DNA of 14,675 bases, from the NCBI GenBank assembly GCA_964627035.1, contig CAZVKN010000054.1, forward strand, positions 1 through 14,675, given 5' to 3'. The notes beneath the pieces are model-generated. The model was given only the letters and a program-made list of their open reading frames with translations. It had not been told where the DNA came from and did no database searches. Numbering within the stretch: position 1 is the first letter of the stretch; the number at the start of each line of letters is the position of its first letter. Source of the DNA: CAZVKN01 sp964627035. Lineage in GTDB: Bacteria; Electryoneota; AABM5-125-24; Hatepunaeales; Hatepunaeaceae. This document shows, in pieces, positions 1 through 7,196 of the stretch. The translations under genes and the position numbers were made by a program.

Positions 1-32
1 GTGAAGTTAACCTGTATCACGGGTAAGATACA

Positions 33-55
33 AGGGCGGACTTTTAGTCCGCTCT
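33..55. repeat. Short dispersed hairpin repeat, copy A
   Basis: A palindrome with arms GCGGACT (36-42) and AGTCCGC (46-52) around a TTT loop. The stem extends outward by three more pairs, one of them G-U. The same 23-base unit, differing at one loop base, recurs at 12650-12672. It abuts the left side of the larger paired-hairpin element. There is no T-tract, so it reads as a dispersed repeat rather than a terminator. Confidence 0.7.
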
Positions 56-178
56 GATAATGGATGCATCCGCTGTCAACCCGCCGCGGTTGACAGTCTA
101 ACTTTTGGAATATCAATTAGGTGGCTGTCAGGTGCGGCGACCTGACAGCGGGTTATCTGTATTCTCGGACAGACTCTT
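56..178. repeat. Paired-hairpin interspersed element, copy 1
   Basis: Two perfect hairpins lie 27 bases apart. The first (73-96) has arms CTGTCAACC/GGTTGACAG and loop CGCCGC. The second (124-149) has arms GCTGTCAGGT/ACCTGACAGC and loop GCGGCG. The loops are exact reverse complements. The outer edges CCGCTGTCA (70-78) and TGACAGCGG (143-151) also pair, so the element is a nested inverted repeat. A second copy lies at 4861-4991: its hairpins match at 49 of 50 bases, but the 27-base spacer at only 17 of 27. The right edge (GGACAGACTCTTAAAG) matches copy 2. The left edge is blurred by the neighbouring hairpin at 33-55, so the left boundary is approximate. Confidence 0.75.
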
Positions 179-180
179 AA

Positions 181-208
181 AGGGCGTCACGACCCATCGG
201 GACGCCCT
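181..208 (-). terminator. Probable terminator of the cysteine synthase gene
   Basis: Arms AGGGCGTC (181-188) and GACGCCCT (201-208) form an 8-bp GC-rich stem starting about 10 bases past the cysteine synthase stop codon on the minus strand. In that direction the stem is followed only by TTTAAG, so the T-run is short. Position fits a Rho-independent terminator of moderate strength. It abuts the right edge of the paired-hairpin repeat. Confidence 0.55.
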
Positions 209-218
209 CCGTGTTAAT

Positions 219-1139
219 TTACCCAAACAACCCATCCACACTGAGATAGCGTTCACCTGAATCTGCGAACATGGCTACGATCATTTTGCCTTTATACTCT
301 TCCCGTTTGGACAGTTGAAGTGCAACATGAGCAGTTGCACCGGATGTGATCCCTGCCAGTATGCCTTCCTCTTTCACCAATCGTCTGCACGATTCAAACG
401 CATCCTCTTCGGACACGAGGATTATCTCGTCCACCCGGCTTGAATCATACAGGTCAGGAACCCAACCGGGTGCTGTACCCATTATCCTGTGCGGCTTGAA
501 TTTACCCTCCTTCAGCATCGGTGCCTGCAAAGGCTCGATGCCGATCAGCTTGAACTCGGGTTTGCGTGATTTGATCACTTGCGACACCCCCATAGCTGTT
601 CCCGTTGTGCCGAGCCCACAGACAAACGCATCAATCTGACCGTCGCTGTCCCGCCACAGCTCCTCTGCGGTTGTTGCGATGTGTGCGGTGATGTTATCCG
701 GATTAGAGTGCTGGCAGATGTAGTAGGAATCCTCGATTGAATTGTGCAGTTCGACCGCCTTCGCACGGGCTCCTTTCGTGCCGAGTTCTGCAGGAGTCAG
801 GATAAGCTCAGCTCCGAAAGCTCGCAGCACCTCTCGCCGTTCGACGCTCTGGATCTCCGACATACAGATTATCAGCCGGTAGCCTTTGATGCAGCATACC
901 GTCGCGAGAGCAATCGCTGTGTTGCCGCTGGAAGCCTCTATAATGGTCGTTCCCGGTTTTAGATCACCACGCTTCTCTGCTTCGTGAATCATGTAATAGA
1001 CCGGACGGTCTTTGATGCTGAAGGGGTTGAACATGTCCAGCTTGGCTATGATTCGCGCATCTGCGCTTGCGGCATAGCGGTTCAGTTTGACGAGTGGAGT
1101 GTTGCCGATGCAGTCGAGAATACTGCTTTTGATGTTCAT
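219..1139 (-). CDS. cysK: Cysteine synthase (O-acetylserine sulfhydrylase, CysK/CysM family)
   Basis: A cytoplasmic PLP enzyme of fold-type II that makes L-cysteine from O-acetylserine and sulfide. At 306 residues it has normal family length. Visible motifs: the N-terminal GNTPLVKLN (12-20); the PLP lysine in NPFSIKDR (Lys43); the substrate loop EASSGNTAIA (68-77); the phosphate-binding glycine loop GLGTTGT (175-181); the pyridine-contacting TSGA (265-268); and ADSGERYLS near the C-terminus. The family usually reads NPGGSVKDR around the lysine; NPFSIKDR is a variant. The ATG follows the stop of the upstream propeller gene by one base, so the two are probably cotranscribed and translationally coupled. 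No strong Shine-Dalgarno is seen, as expected for coupling. CysK versus CysM (or a CBS-like side branch) cannot be decided from motifs alone. Confidence 0.9.
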   Translation of the reverse strand: MNIKSSILDCIGNTPLVKLNRYAASADARIIAKLDMFNPFSIKDRPVYYMIHEAEKRGDLKPGTTIIEASSGNTAIALATVCCIKGYRLIICMSEIQSVERREVLRAFGAELILTPAELGTKGARAKAVELHNSIEDSYYICQHSNPDNITAHIATTAEELWRDSDGQIDAFVCGLGTTGTAMGVSQVIKSRKPEFKLIGIEPLQAPMLKEGKFKPHRIMGTAPGWVPDLYDSSRVDEIILVSEEDAFESCRRLVKEEGILAGITSGATAHVALQLSKREEYKGKMIVAMFADSGERYLSVDGLFG

Positions 1140-1140
1140 A

Positions 1141-2421
1141 CTATTTGACGAGCACCATGCGCTTGTGAATTTCTTTGCCGCGAGCTTCGATTTTAATCAG
1201 GTACTGTCCAATCGGCAGATCAAGCTCAACAGGGTTGAGACGGATTGGCTGATATGCGGAAAATTGCTGCTGTGTCAAGCGTCTGCCGTTCAGATCGAAT
1301 ATCCCGACAGTGACTCCGACATCCATTGTACCCATGTAGTTAAGTTTGACCGAACCGGAAGTCGGATTAGGTGACAGTGACCACAGGTTCAAAGTCTCTT
1401 TCAGTTCAGTTTCCGGCTTAACCGCATTCACCGGACGGCTGGCATATCCAAATCCTCCGTCCGGTCCTGTCGCTGCGTACCAGATATATACATTTTCACC
1501 GTCGTAATCTACACCGGATGAATACAACCCGCGACCTTCCCATCGTTCGGTCGGTCTCAGTTCTCGGTGACGATCCCGGTTGCGGTTGTCAACGATAAAT
1601 TCATCCCCCCAGTTTTCAGACATTGCATGACCGATAGCGATTTCTCCTCGCCGATTTCCGACCGTATCCGCACCGGTGTACCACAGATGGAGCCTGTCCT
1701 CATAGTATCCTACCGACGGAGCTGCGGTGATTTCATCCCAAGTTCCCCGTGGACCGGAATGAAACGGAAAGCCTTGCACTTCCCACTGTTCGCCGTCATC
1801 GGATGTCAATAGCTGAAAGCCGTGCTCTCGCCTTGCACTGTGCTGCAGGAACATGCGGTACTGTTCACCGTCCCAGACAACAGCGTTGCAGCCTCCATGA
1901 TCAATGACCGGATTGTTTTCAGACTGTGTCCATTCGACACCGTCCTCCGATGTACAGTATGATATGCCGTTCATATCAGGACCGCGGCTGACATACCACA
2001 TGTGGTAAAGCTCGCCGTCGTGAAGCACTTCAGGTCCCCATACAGTCACACCGCTATCGGGAGCCATTACCGGGTTGTCATCATGGCGTTCCCATTCGAT
2101 GCCATCCTCAGAAGTTGCTAACCCGAATCCACGGAAATGACCGCCTCCACCGACACTGTACCACATCATGTATTCCCAGGGGAAGTGCCTGACCACAAAG
2201 CAGGTGACTCCATTTTCATCCCATTCACCCTCTTCACCTTTGTTGAAGACGGGATTGTTTTCAAACTTTGTCCAGTTATCTCTACGTAGTTCATCGCAGG
2301 CGTCCTGCGGTGGACTGTACATCATAAGGTCATCGTCGCAATCGGCACTACCTCTGGGACAGGTCAGCGATGTCAGTGCAACAGTCAATGTGATAAGGAT
2401 TGCAGTGAGCAGCGGTTTCAT
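1141..2421 (-). CDS. Secreted five-bladed beta-propeller (glycosidase-like) protein with type IX sorting tail
   Basis: 426 residues. An N-terminal signal peptide (about 1-20, MKPLLTAILITLTVALTSLT) is followed by repeated blades. Each blade has units such as FENNPVF, MWYSVGG, FGLATSEDGIEWE and DDNPVMAP, then MWYVS, YCTSEDGVEWT and NNPVID. This NPV / MWY / TS-DG-xxW repeat is typical of the GH32/43/62/68/130-like propeller superfamily. No catalytic residues can be assigned securely, so substrate and activity are unknown. The C-terminal about 80 residues (SLSPNPTSG, then IFDLNGRRL and a final RMVLVK) form a type IX sorting domain, so the protein is probably exported to the surface or medium. The reading frame extends 27 codons further upstream, but this ATG has a strong GGAGGAG just before it and begins the signal peptide. 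It precedes the cysteine synthase gene by one base. Confidence 0.75.
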   Translation of the reverse strand: MKPLLTAILITLTVALTSLTCPRGSADCDDDLMMYSPPQDACDELRRDNWTKFENNPVFNKGEEGEWDENGVTCFVVRHFPWEYMMWYSVGGGGHFRGFGLATSEDGIEWERHDDNPVMAPDSGVTVWGPEVLHDGELYHMWYVSRGPDMNGISYCTSEDGVEWTQSENNPVIDHGGCNAVVWDGEQYRMFLQHSARREHGFQLLTSDDGEQWEVQGFPFHSGPRGTWDEITAAPSVGYYEDRLHLWYTGADTVGNRRGEIAIGHAMSENWGDEFIVDNRNRDRHRELRPTERWEGRGLYSSGVDYDGENVYIWYAATGPDGGFGYASRPVNAVKPETELKETLNLWSLSPNPTSGSVKLNYMGTMDVGVTVGIFDLNGRRLTQQQFSAYQPIRLNPVELDLPIGQYLIKIEARGKEIHKRMVLVK

Positions 2422-2424
2422 ATA

Positions 2425-2431
2425 CTCCTCC
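2425..2431 (-). promoter_or_regulatory. Ribosome binding site fixing the start of the propeller gene
   Basis: On the minus strand, GGAGGAG is followed by TAT and then the ATG at 2421. This strong Shine-Dalgarno decides between the start at 2421 and the longer frame starting at 2502, whose extra N-terminus would place the hydrophobic signal segment internally. Confidence 0.75.
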
Positions 2432-2497
2432 GAAAGTTTAATAGGCAAGCGGAACAATAGTAAGACCTTTGAAATGTCCACTATTTTACTCATTATC

Positions 2498-2567
2498 GTC
2501 ATTCACGTGCAGACAGGAATCCAGTAAGCTGTTGATATTACAGGATTTTAGATCGAGTCCGAATGAC
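2498..2567. repeat. Degenerate GTCATTC/GAATGAC palindromic repeat
   Basis: GTCATTC (2498-2504) pairs with GAATGAC (2561-2567). Internal GGAATCC (2516-2522) faces GGATT (2543-2547) with some mismatches. The layout resembles the common bacterial dispersed palindrome whose intact copies read GTCATTCC...GGAATCC and GGATTCC...GGAATGAC. Here it looks eroded. It lies upstream of the divergent gene pair. Confidence 0.4.
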
Positions 2568-2879
2568 AAACATAGTACATTCGTGAATAGATCAAAGAAC
2601 TCAATAATGTAAGATAGGGAAGAGGTTTGTGAGAATGCAAGTTAAGCGTATTATGCCGGATAGCCGTCAATGCGAATTATTTTGCGTGCAGTGTGAACTG
2701 AGTTCGCATCTACGGTTTGACAGGCTACTTCCAGCTATTCAAATTTCTGTTCAAGCTTGCATACTGAACATAGCAGCCCTACTATGAAAGGGACAGTCTA
2801 ACGGTTGAGGATAGTGCGGCTTAGTAGGCTGGAACATTATTTGCAACAATAGTTAAAAACGATAAACTCCGAGACGGAC
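2568..2879. other. Divergent intergenic region
   Basis: This stretch separates the minus-strand propeller/cysteine synthase pair from the plus-strand sulfotransferase-like gene, so promoters for both directions should lie in or near it. No clear consensus promoter was recognised. A 50-codon frame at 2635-2787 has a GAAGAGG about nine bases upstream of its ATG, but its product shows no signal peptide or known motif and is not called as a gene. Confidence 0.4.
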
Positions 2880-4859
2880 ATGAATGATTTAAAAACGACC
2901 GGATCCATAGTTTTTCTTCTATTGCTATTCACATTAGCATATTCGGAACCTTATGACGGATACACACTGTTCAACGCAGTCCAATCCAGAACTACTAATC
3001 TACTGAATCTGGACAATGAGACGGTTCACAGATGGAATAATAATAGAGGTGGGGGTTATGGAGTCTATCTGACTGAAGAAGGTCATTTGATACGTCCGGC
3101 TCAAGGAGATAATCCACAATTGCGAGGGGGTGCGTGGTCAGGACTCATACAGGAAATAGATTGGGACGGTGATCTCGTATGGGAGTTTGAGTATAACTCG
3201 GCTACATATTTGACACATCACGATATTGAACCGATGCCGAACGGTAATGTTCTCGCTATTGCATGGGAAGTAAAGTCTGCTGCGGAATCTCGTCAAGCCG
3301 GACGTAGTCAAAGTATCATCATGTGGCCCGATCATGTCATTGAAGTTGAACCGGACGGTGAAGGTGGTGCGGATATAGTGTGGGAGTGGCATGTATGGGA
3401 TCATCTGATTCAGGATTATGACCGTGACCGGGATAATTACGGTGTTGTGGAAGATCATCCTGAGTTGGTAGATGTCAATATCGGCACGATTCGGCAAGGT
3501 CCGGGAGGAGCCGGTGATTGGCTACACATTAACGGTATCAGTTACAATCCAGATTTGGATCAGATCGTGATCAGTTCTCACAATGTAGATGAAATCTTTG
3601 TAATTGATCACAGTACAACTACTGAAGAAGCAGCGAGTCATGAGGGTGGAAATTCCGATATGGGAGGCGATATTTTGTATCGTTGGGGCAATCCATCTAA
3701 CTACGGTGCTGATGGTGATCGGGTATTGGATGTTGTTCACAATTCTTGGTGGATTCCGGCTGGACTGCCGGGTGAAGGACATATTCTGATGTTTAATAAC
3801 GGAGAAGGGGCACGTCAATCCGAAGTTATTGAGATTGTACCGCCGATGGATGATGAAGGTAATTACGTCATTGAAGAAGGTGAAGCGTTCGGACCTGAAG
3901 AGCCTGTATGGACATATTCTGACGGCAGAGATTTCTATTCCAATCATCTTGGAGGCAATCAGCGTCTTCCTAATGGCAATACACTAATTAGCGAATCTAC
4001 CAGCGGTCATTTGTTAGAGGTTGATGAGGATGGTGAAATTGTCTGGGAACATACGGTTAATCGAGCGCAGATCGCGAGGTCATTGCGTTATGCGGAAGAT
4101 TATCCCGGGCTGTACAGGCTGAATCCATTGGATGAGGGTGAGGTAGTTATCAATGAGTTCTTAGTCATCAATGACACTACCCAAGCAGATCAGGATGATG
4201 AGTTTGACGGTTGGATTGAACTGTACAACAACAGTGATGAGGAAATATCATTATGGGGATTCCATCTGAGCAATGATGCTGATAATTCAACCCGGTGGAC
4301 GTTCCCTGATACATCGATTGATGCTAACGATTACCTCATAGTATGGACTGATGATGACAGTGAACAGGAAGGCTTGCATGCAGATTTTGAGTTGGATTTG
4401 CGAGGTGGGGGACTCTATCTGATGGCTCCGGACGAAACGGTTCTTGAGGAGATTGGTTTCCCTGATCAGTTTGCAGACATCAGCTTCGGCAGATATCCCA
4501 ACGGTTCCGGAGAATTCAGGCAGATGACGCCGACATTTGCTGAGGAGAATCTGGATAGCATAATAACTTCTGTGAGTTATGAGCCTACTTCACCGATTCA
4601 CTTTGGATTGTTGGAGAGCTACCCGAATCCGTTCAACTCTACGGCAACTATTACATATCAACTCCCAAAAATGAGTCAAGTAACACTGAACGTGTATGAT
4701 CTAAACGGAAAGTTGGTAACGATATTATTTGATGGTGTGCAGTCGCTCGGTAGCCATCAGGCTGTGTGGGATGCTTCGGATGTTCCGTCAGGAGTCTATT
4801 TGGTAACTATGTCCAATGGACTCAGTGTTCAGACCGATAAAGTCATTTTATTACGCTAA
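2880..4859 (+). CDS. Arylsulfotransferase-like propeller protein with lamin-tail domain and type IX sorting tail
   Basis: 659 residues. Signal peptide about 1-22 (hydrophobic IVFLLLLFTLA). Residues about 25-410 form a propeller of the arylsulfotransferase (ASST) type. Features include GYTLFN and LIQEIDWDGDLVWEFEY; THHDIEPMPNGNVLAI with adjacent His113-His114; HVIEVEP with IVWEWHVWDH; and LHINGISYNPDLDQIVISSHN (written from two adjoining segments, with His216 and His234). NHLGGNQRLPNGNTLISES (His356) and a closing GEIVWEH complete the domain. ASST enzymes move sulfate between phenolic substrates through a histidine, but which His would act here is not determined. Residues about 420-555 are a lamin-tail domain (VINEF, DDEFDGWIELYNNS, SFGRYPNGSGEFRQMTPT), closely like the one in the CotH protein at 9780. 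The sorting tail starts at YPNPFNSTATI (581) and ends VILLR. The start has only a weak GACGGA upstream. The stop codon lies at the edge of a MITE-like insertion. Confidence 0.75.
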   Translation: MNDLKTTGSIVFLLLLFTLAYSEPYDGYTLFNAVQSRTTNLLNLDNETVHRWNNNRGGGYGVYLTEEGHLIRPAQGDNPQLRGGAWSGLIQEIDWDGDLVWEFEYNSATYLTHHDIEPMPNGNVLAIAWEVKSAAESRQAGRSQSIIMWPDHVIEVEPDGEGGADIVWEWHVWDHLIQDYDRDRDNYGVVEDHPELVDVNIGTIRQGPGGAGDWLHINGISYNPDLDQIVISSHNVDEIFVIDHSTTTEEAASHEGGNSDMGGDILYRWGNPSNYGADGDRVLDVVHNSWWIPAGLPGEGHILMFNNGEGARQSEVIEIVPPMDDEGNYVIEEGEAFGPEEPVWTYSDGRDFYSNHLGGNQRLPNGNTLISESTSGHLLEVDEDGEIVWEHTVNRAQIARSLRYAEDYPGLYRLNPLDEGEVVINEFLVINDTTQADQDDEFDGWIELYNNSDEEISLWGFHLSNDADNSTRWTFPDTSIDANDYLIVWTDDDSEQEGLHADFELDLRGGGLYLMAPDETVLEEIGFPDQFADISFGRYPNGSGEFRQMTPTFAEENLDSIITSVSYEPTSPIHFGLLESYPNPFNSTATITYQLPKMSQVTLNVYDLNGKLVTILFDGVQSLGSHQAVWDASDVPSGVYLVTMSNGLSVQTDKVILLR

Positions 4860-4995
4860 AAAGTTTGTCCAATAACTATTTATCCCGCTGTCAACCCGCC
4901 GCGGTTGACAGCCCAAACCATGATATATCAATCAGATGGCTGTCAGGTGTGGCGACCTGACAGCGGGTGATTTGTATTATCGGACAAACTTTAAA
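4857..4995. mobile_element. MITE-like paired-hairpin element, copy 2, with 4-bp target duplication
   Basis: A 131-bp core (4861-4991) is bounded by perfect 10-bp inverted repeats, AAGTTTGTCC (4861-4870) and GGACAAACTT (4982-4991), and flanked on both sides by TAAA (4857-4860, 4992-4995), a candidate target-site duplication. Pairing continues inward, through CCCGCTGTCA (4884-4893) and TGACAGCGGG (4958-4967). It contains the same two hairpins as copy 1: 4888-4911 with loop CGCCGC, and 4939-4964 with loop GTGGCG, 27 bases apart. It encodes no protein, so any movement would need a transposase supplied in trans. The left TAAA contains the TAA stop of the sulfotransferase-like gene. Removing the core and one TAAA restores a continuous sequence that keeps the stop. 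Copy 1 also has TTAAAG at its right edge, so the exact boundary could be a few bases off. Confidence 0.6.
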
Positions 4996-5017
4996 GTGTT
5001 CAGTTCCTCATAAATGT

Positions 5018-5034
5018 AAGGAGGTTCTATTATA
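5018..5034 (+). promoter_or_regulatory. Ribosome binding site with AUU/AUA start of the selenoprotein gene
   Basis: AAGGAGGT (5018-5025) is a near-perfect Shine-Dalgarno. No ATG, GTG or TTG follows in a suitable position. The in-frame codons 4 and 7 bases after GGAGG are ATT (5029) and ATA (5032), and from there the frame encodes a clean signal peptide. An in-frame TAA at 5017-5019 prevents a start farther upstream. The first standard start codon, GTG at 5083, would delete the signal peptide and has no Shine-Dalgarno. Confidence 0.65.
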
Positions 5035-6999
5035 CATAGAATTAATGCCATAGTAATCATTATCCTCCTTGTAACGCTACCGGTGTGGTCGTTAAACATG
5101 GAGCGATTCGGTAGTCACGCGCCAAATTTCTTCGTCCATTCGCTTGACGTTGAACTTCACAACGATTTAGCATTGGTTACAGGATACGGCGGTCTCATGA
5201 TCTACGACATTTCGGAAGATGTGGAATACCTCAACCGATATTTACAGGGTGGTGGACGAGGAAGACCCGTCTATAACTGCTCTGCTCATGAGGATATTGC
5301 ATTCGTTACAGCGCGAGGTGACGGTCTGTATATCGTGGATATTTCTGCACCGGATAGACCAACGCTAATTACACGTTGGCAACTACAGGATCAGTCAATT
5401 GAGGATGCACAATATCTCAATGATCTACTGGTTCTATCGGCTCATGGTGATGGTTTATACTTCGTTGATGTTTCAGATCCGAACGAACCGGAGGTGGTCA
5501 GCAGATACGATGAGATGACCAACTGTTGGGAGCTTGCTTCTGATGGTGAATTGCTGTATGTGGCTGATGGAGAAGGTGGATTGGTGATCCTGAATATAGA
5601 TGATGAACCGGAGATTCTATCACGAGTTGAGACATCCGGTACTGCCATTGACGTTAAGGTTAGCGGTGATCTTTGTGCGATAGCTGCGGGTACGGCTGGA
5701 GTTGATCTGTTTGACATTAGCGACCCCACAGAACCGATTCTACTCTCAACGATGAATACTCCAACGTATGCAGGTCATATCGGCTTCGATAGCGATCTGA
5801 TAGCGGTCGCTGATTGGGAGGAGGTATTGGTCTACGACGTATCTGATCCTGAAGAGCCTATACTTGATGGTCGTCGCTACACAGATTACCGTGCGATGGG
5901 TGTGGATATTCGTGATGACAGTGTCTTTCTCGCTGATTGGTCTAAGTTTATCGGCTATACTTATGGCGAGATTGATGGTGCGGATATTGCCTTTTCACTG
6001 CGCAGAATCGTACCTCCGAACGACGAACAACTTGATACGTCACTGTATGTATATAACTACGGTCAACAACAGCTTGAGGTTGAGAGTATTACGTGTAATG
6101 CACAACGATTCGAGGTTGATCCTGACCGGTTTGAGCTTGACAGCGGAGATAGCGTAGAAGTAAGTCTGACATTCCAACCATCCGAACGATCCAGTTATCC
6201 GCTGAGATTCCGTAGCAACGATACAGATGATCCAACTACTTCCATTACACTGGAAGCATCAGGAGGCTTAGGGGTTGGTGATGAAGCACCTGATTTCACT
6301 GCGCGGATACTTGGGGGCGGTGAGTATCGGTTATCCGACAATCGCGATAGGATACAGCTACTCATATTCTGGGCATCGTGGTGACCAACCTGTGGTCCGC
6401 AGTTAGTGGACATGCAAGATTGGATTGAAGAGCGTTATGGTGACCAAGATGACTTTGATTTTTATCCGGTGAATGTTGCTGAAAATGAGGATCATGTTGC
6501 TGAATACGTTGAGCAGATAGGCTTAGAGATTCCGGTGCTACTCGTTACGCGTCAGGTTAATCAGCAATACTTGTTACGAGGCAGATCAAGTCCTTATCCG
6601 TTAGATTACATTATTGACACTGAAGGTATTATCCAATACGCACAGCATGAATATGAACCGGAATTGATGCTGGAAACTATTGATAGACTACTTGATATGG
6701 ATGAAAACCAAGTACCGGACGGTAACGGTCAACCATTTGGATTCACTCTTTACTCAAATTATCCGAATCCGTTTAACTCTACAACTACAATCTCCTATCA
6801 ACTCTCGCAAACTGGTCAAGTAACGTTGAGTGTCTATGATCTGAATGGAAAGCTGGTCTCAACGCTATTTTATGGTGTGCAGTCGGTTGGTAGTCATCAG
6901 TTTGCTTGGGATGCATTAAGGGTTCCATCGGGAGTCTATTTAATGATGTTATCAAACGACCAAATCACACAAACCTCTAAAGTGCTTTTATTACGATAG
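5029..6999 (+). CDS. Selenoprotein: LVIVD propeller, Ig-like domain, UPTC thioredoxin-like domain and type IX sorting tail
   Basis: 656 residues if the TGA at 6382-6384 is read as selenocysteine (Sec452). Order: signal peptide (1-21, hydrophobic AIVIIILLVTLPVW); a propeller of LVIVD-type blades at about 38-310 (GLMIYDIS, GLYIVDISAP, GLYFVDVSDPNEP, GVDLFDISDPTEP, VLVYDVSDPEEP); an Ig-like/choice-of-anchor domain (about 318-412); and a TlpA/redoxin-like domain (about 415-570) opening with VGDEAPDFTARIL. Its active site reads FWASW-U-PTCGPQL: the TGA sits exactly where thioredoxins have the first Cys of CxxC, and the second is Cys455. The frame continues intact to a tail starting YPNPFNSTTTI and ending VLLLR. 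A hairpin right after the TGA fits a bacterial SECIS element. Domain fusion and tail imply an exported surface redox protein of unknown substrate. The alternative is a recent nonsense mutation at that Cys codon. A frameshift is excluded because both halves share one frame. The start codon is non-standard. Confidence 0.8.
6382..6423 (+). promoter_or_regulatory. UGA selenocysteine codon with SECIS-like hairpin
   Basis: Directly after TGA (6382-6384), GTCC (6395-6398) pairs with GGAC (6408-6411) around a nine-base loop, GCAGTTAGT, whose first base is G. Below it, TGTG (6391-6394) pairs with TGCA (6413-6416) through two standard and two G-U pairs with one bulged A. CCAA (6385-6388) can close with TTGG (6420-6423). 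Bacterial SECIS elements are short hairpins placed just downstream of the UGA within the coding region, with a G in the first two loop positions. Spacing and loop fit that model. Folding was done by eye. Confidence 0.65.
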
Positions 7000-7001
7000 T
7001 G

Positions 7002-7091
7002 CGGGAAGCCGGGTTCACTGTCGAGCAGTATCCCTATCCGGTTCACGAGGATGGGCGGGAAGCCTGGTTGTTGGTTGGTACATTGATTTGA
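7002..7091 (+). pseudogene. Possible 3' relic of a lost gene
   Basis: Starting two bases past the selenoprotein stop, one frame reads REAGFTVEQYPYPVHEDG, then REAWLLVGTLI, then TGA. The composition looks like a real protein C-terminus and resembles the ending of class I SAM methyltransferases. That family guess is from memory of such tails and is weak. There is no start codon or ribosome site. At DNA level the same stretch shows a direct repeat, GCGGGAAGCC followed by G/T and GGTT (7001-7015 and 7055-7069), which encodes the two REA motifs. Confidence 0.3.
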
Positions 7092-7106
7092 TCGGATGAT
7101 ATCTCC

Positions 7107-7138
7107 TTGCAATTTAAAAGGAATAATTTGTAAATTGG
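7107..7138 (+). promoter_or_regulatory. Candidate promoter of the small secreted protein gene
   Basis: TTG (7107-7109) and TAAATTGG (7131-7138), 21 bases apart, resemble the Bacteroidetes-type pattern of TTG near -33 and TAnnTTTG near -7. It lies about 60 bases upstream of the ATG at 7197. The match is partial (TTGG instead of TTTG) and AT-rich DNA gives such matches by chance. Confidence 0.25.
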
Positions 7139-7196
7139 ATACATAAACGAAACTACAGAACTACTTGTTCTGCAACAAAATTCGGAGGAAGAAAAC

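Noticed and set aside
2635..2787. A 50-codon small ORF with GAAGAGG upstream
   Set aside because: No recognisable motif, signal or hydrophobic pattern. One such frame in about 310 bases is not surprising.
5864..6157. A 97-codon frame inside the selenoprotein gene
   Set aside because: It lies wholly within well-supported propeller and Ig-like coding sequence in another frame and shows no domain.
6382..6384. Reassignment of UGA to Trp or Gly across the genome
   Set aside because: Other genes end in TGA at natural positions (8348-8350, 8718-8720), and no other gene needs UGA read through. The position is a Cys column, which fits Sec and not Trp or Gly.
5083..6999. Two separate genes, or a frameshifted pseudogene, at the TGA
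   Set aside because: Both parts are in the same frame, so no frameshift is needed. The second part has no ribosome site at its first ATG and starts in the middle of a thioredoxin fold. A simple nonsense mutation remains possible and is kept as the alternative.
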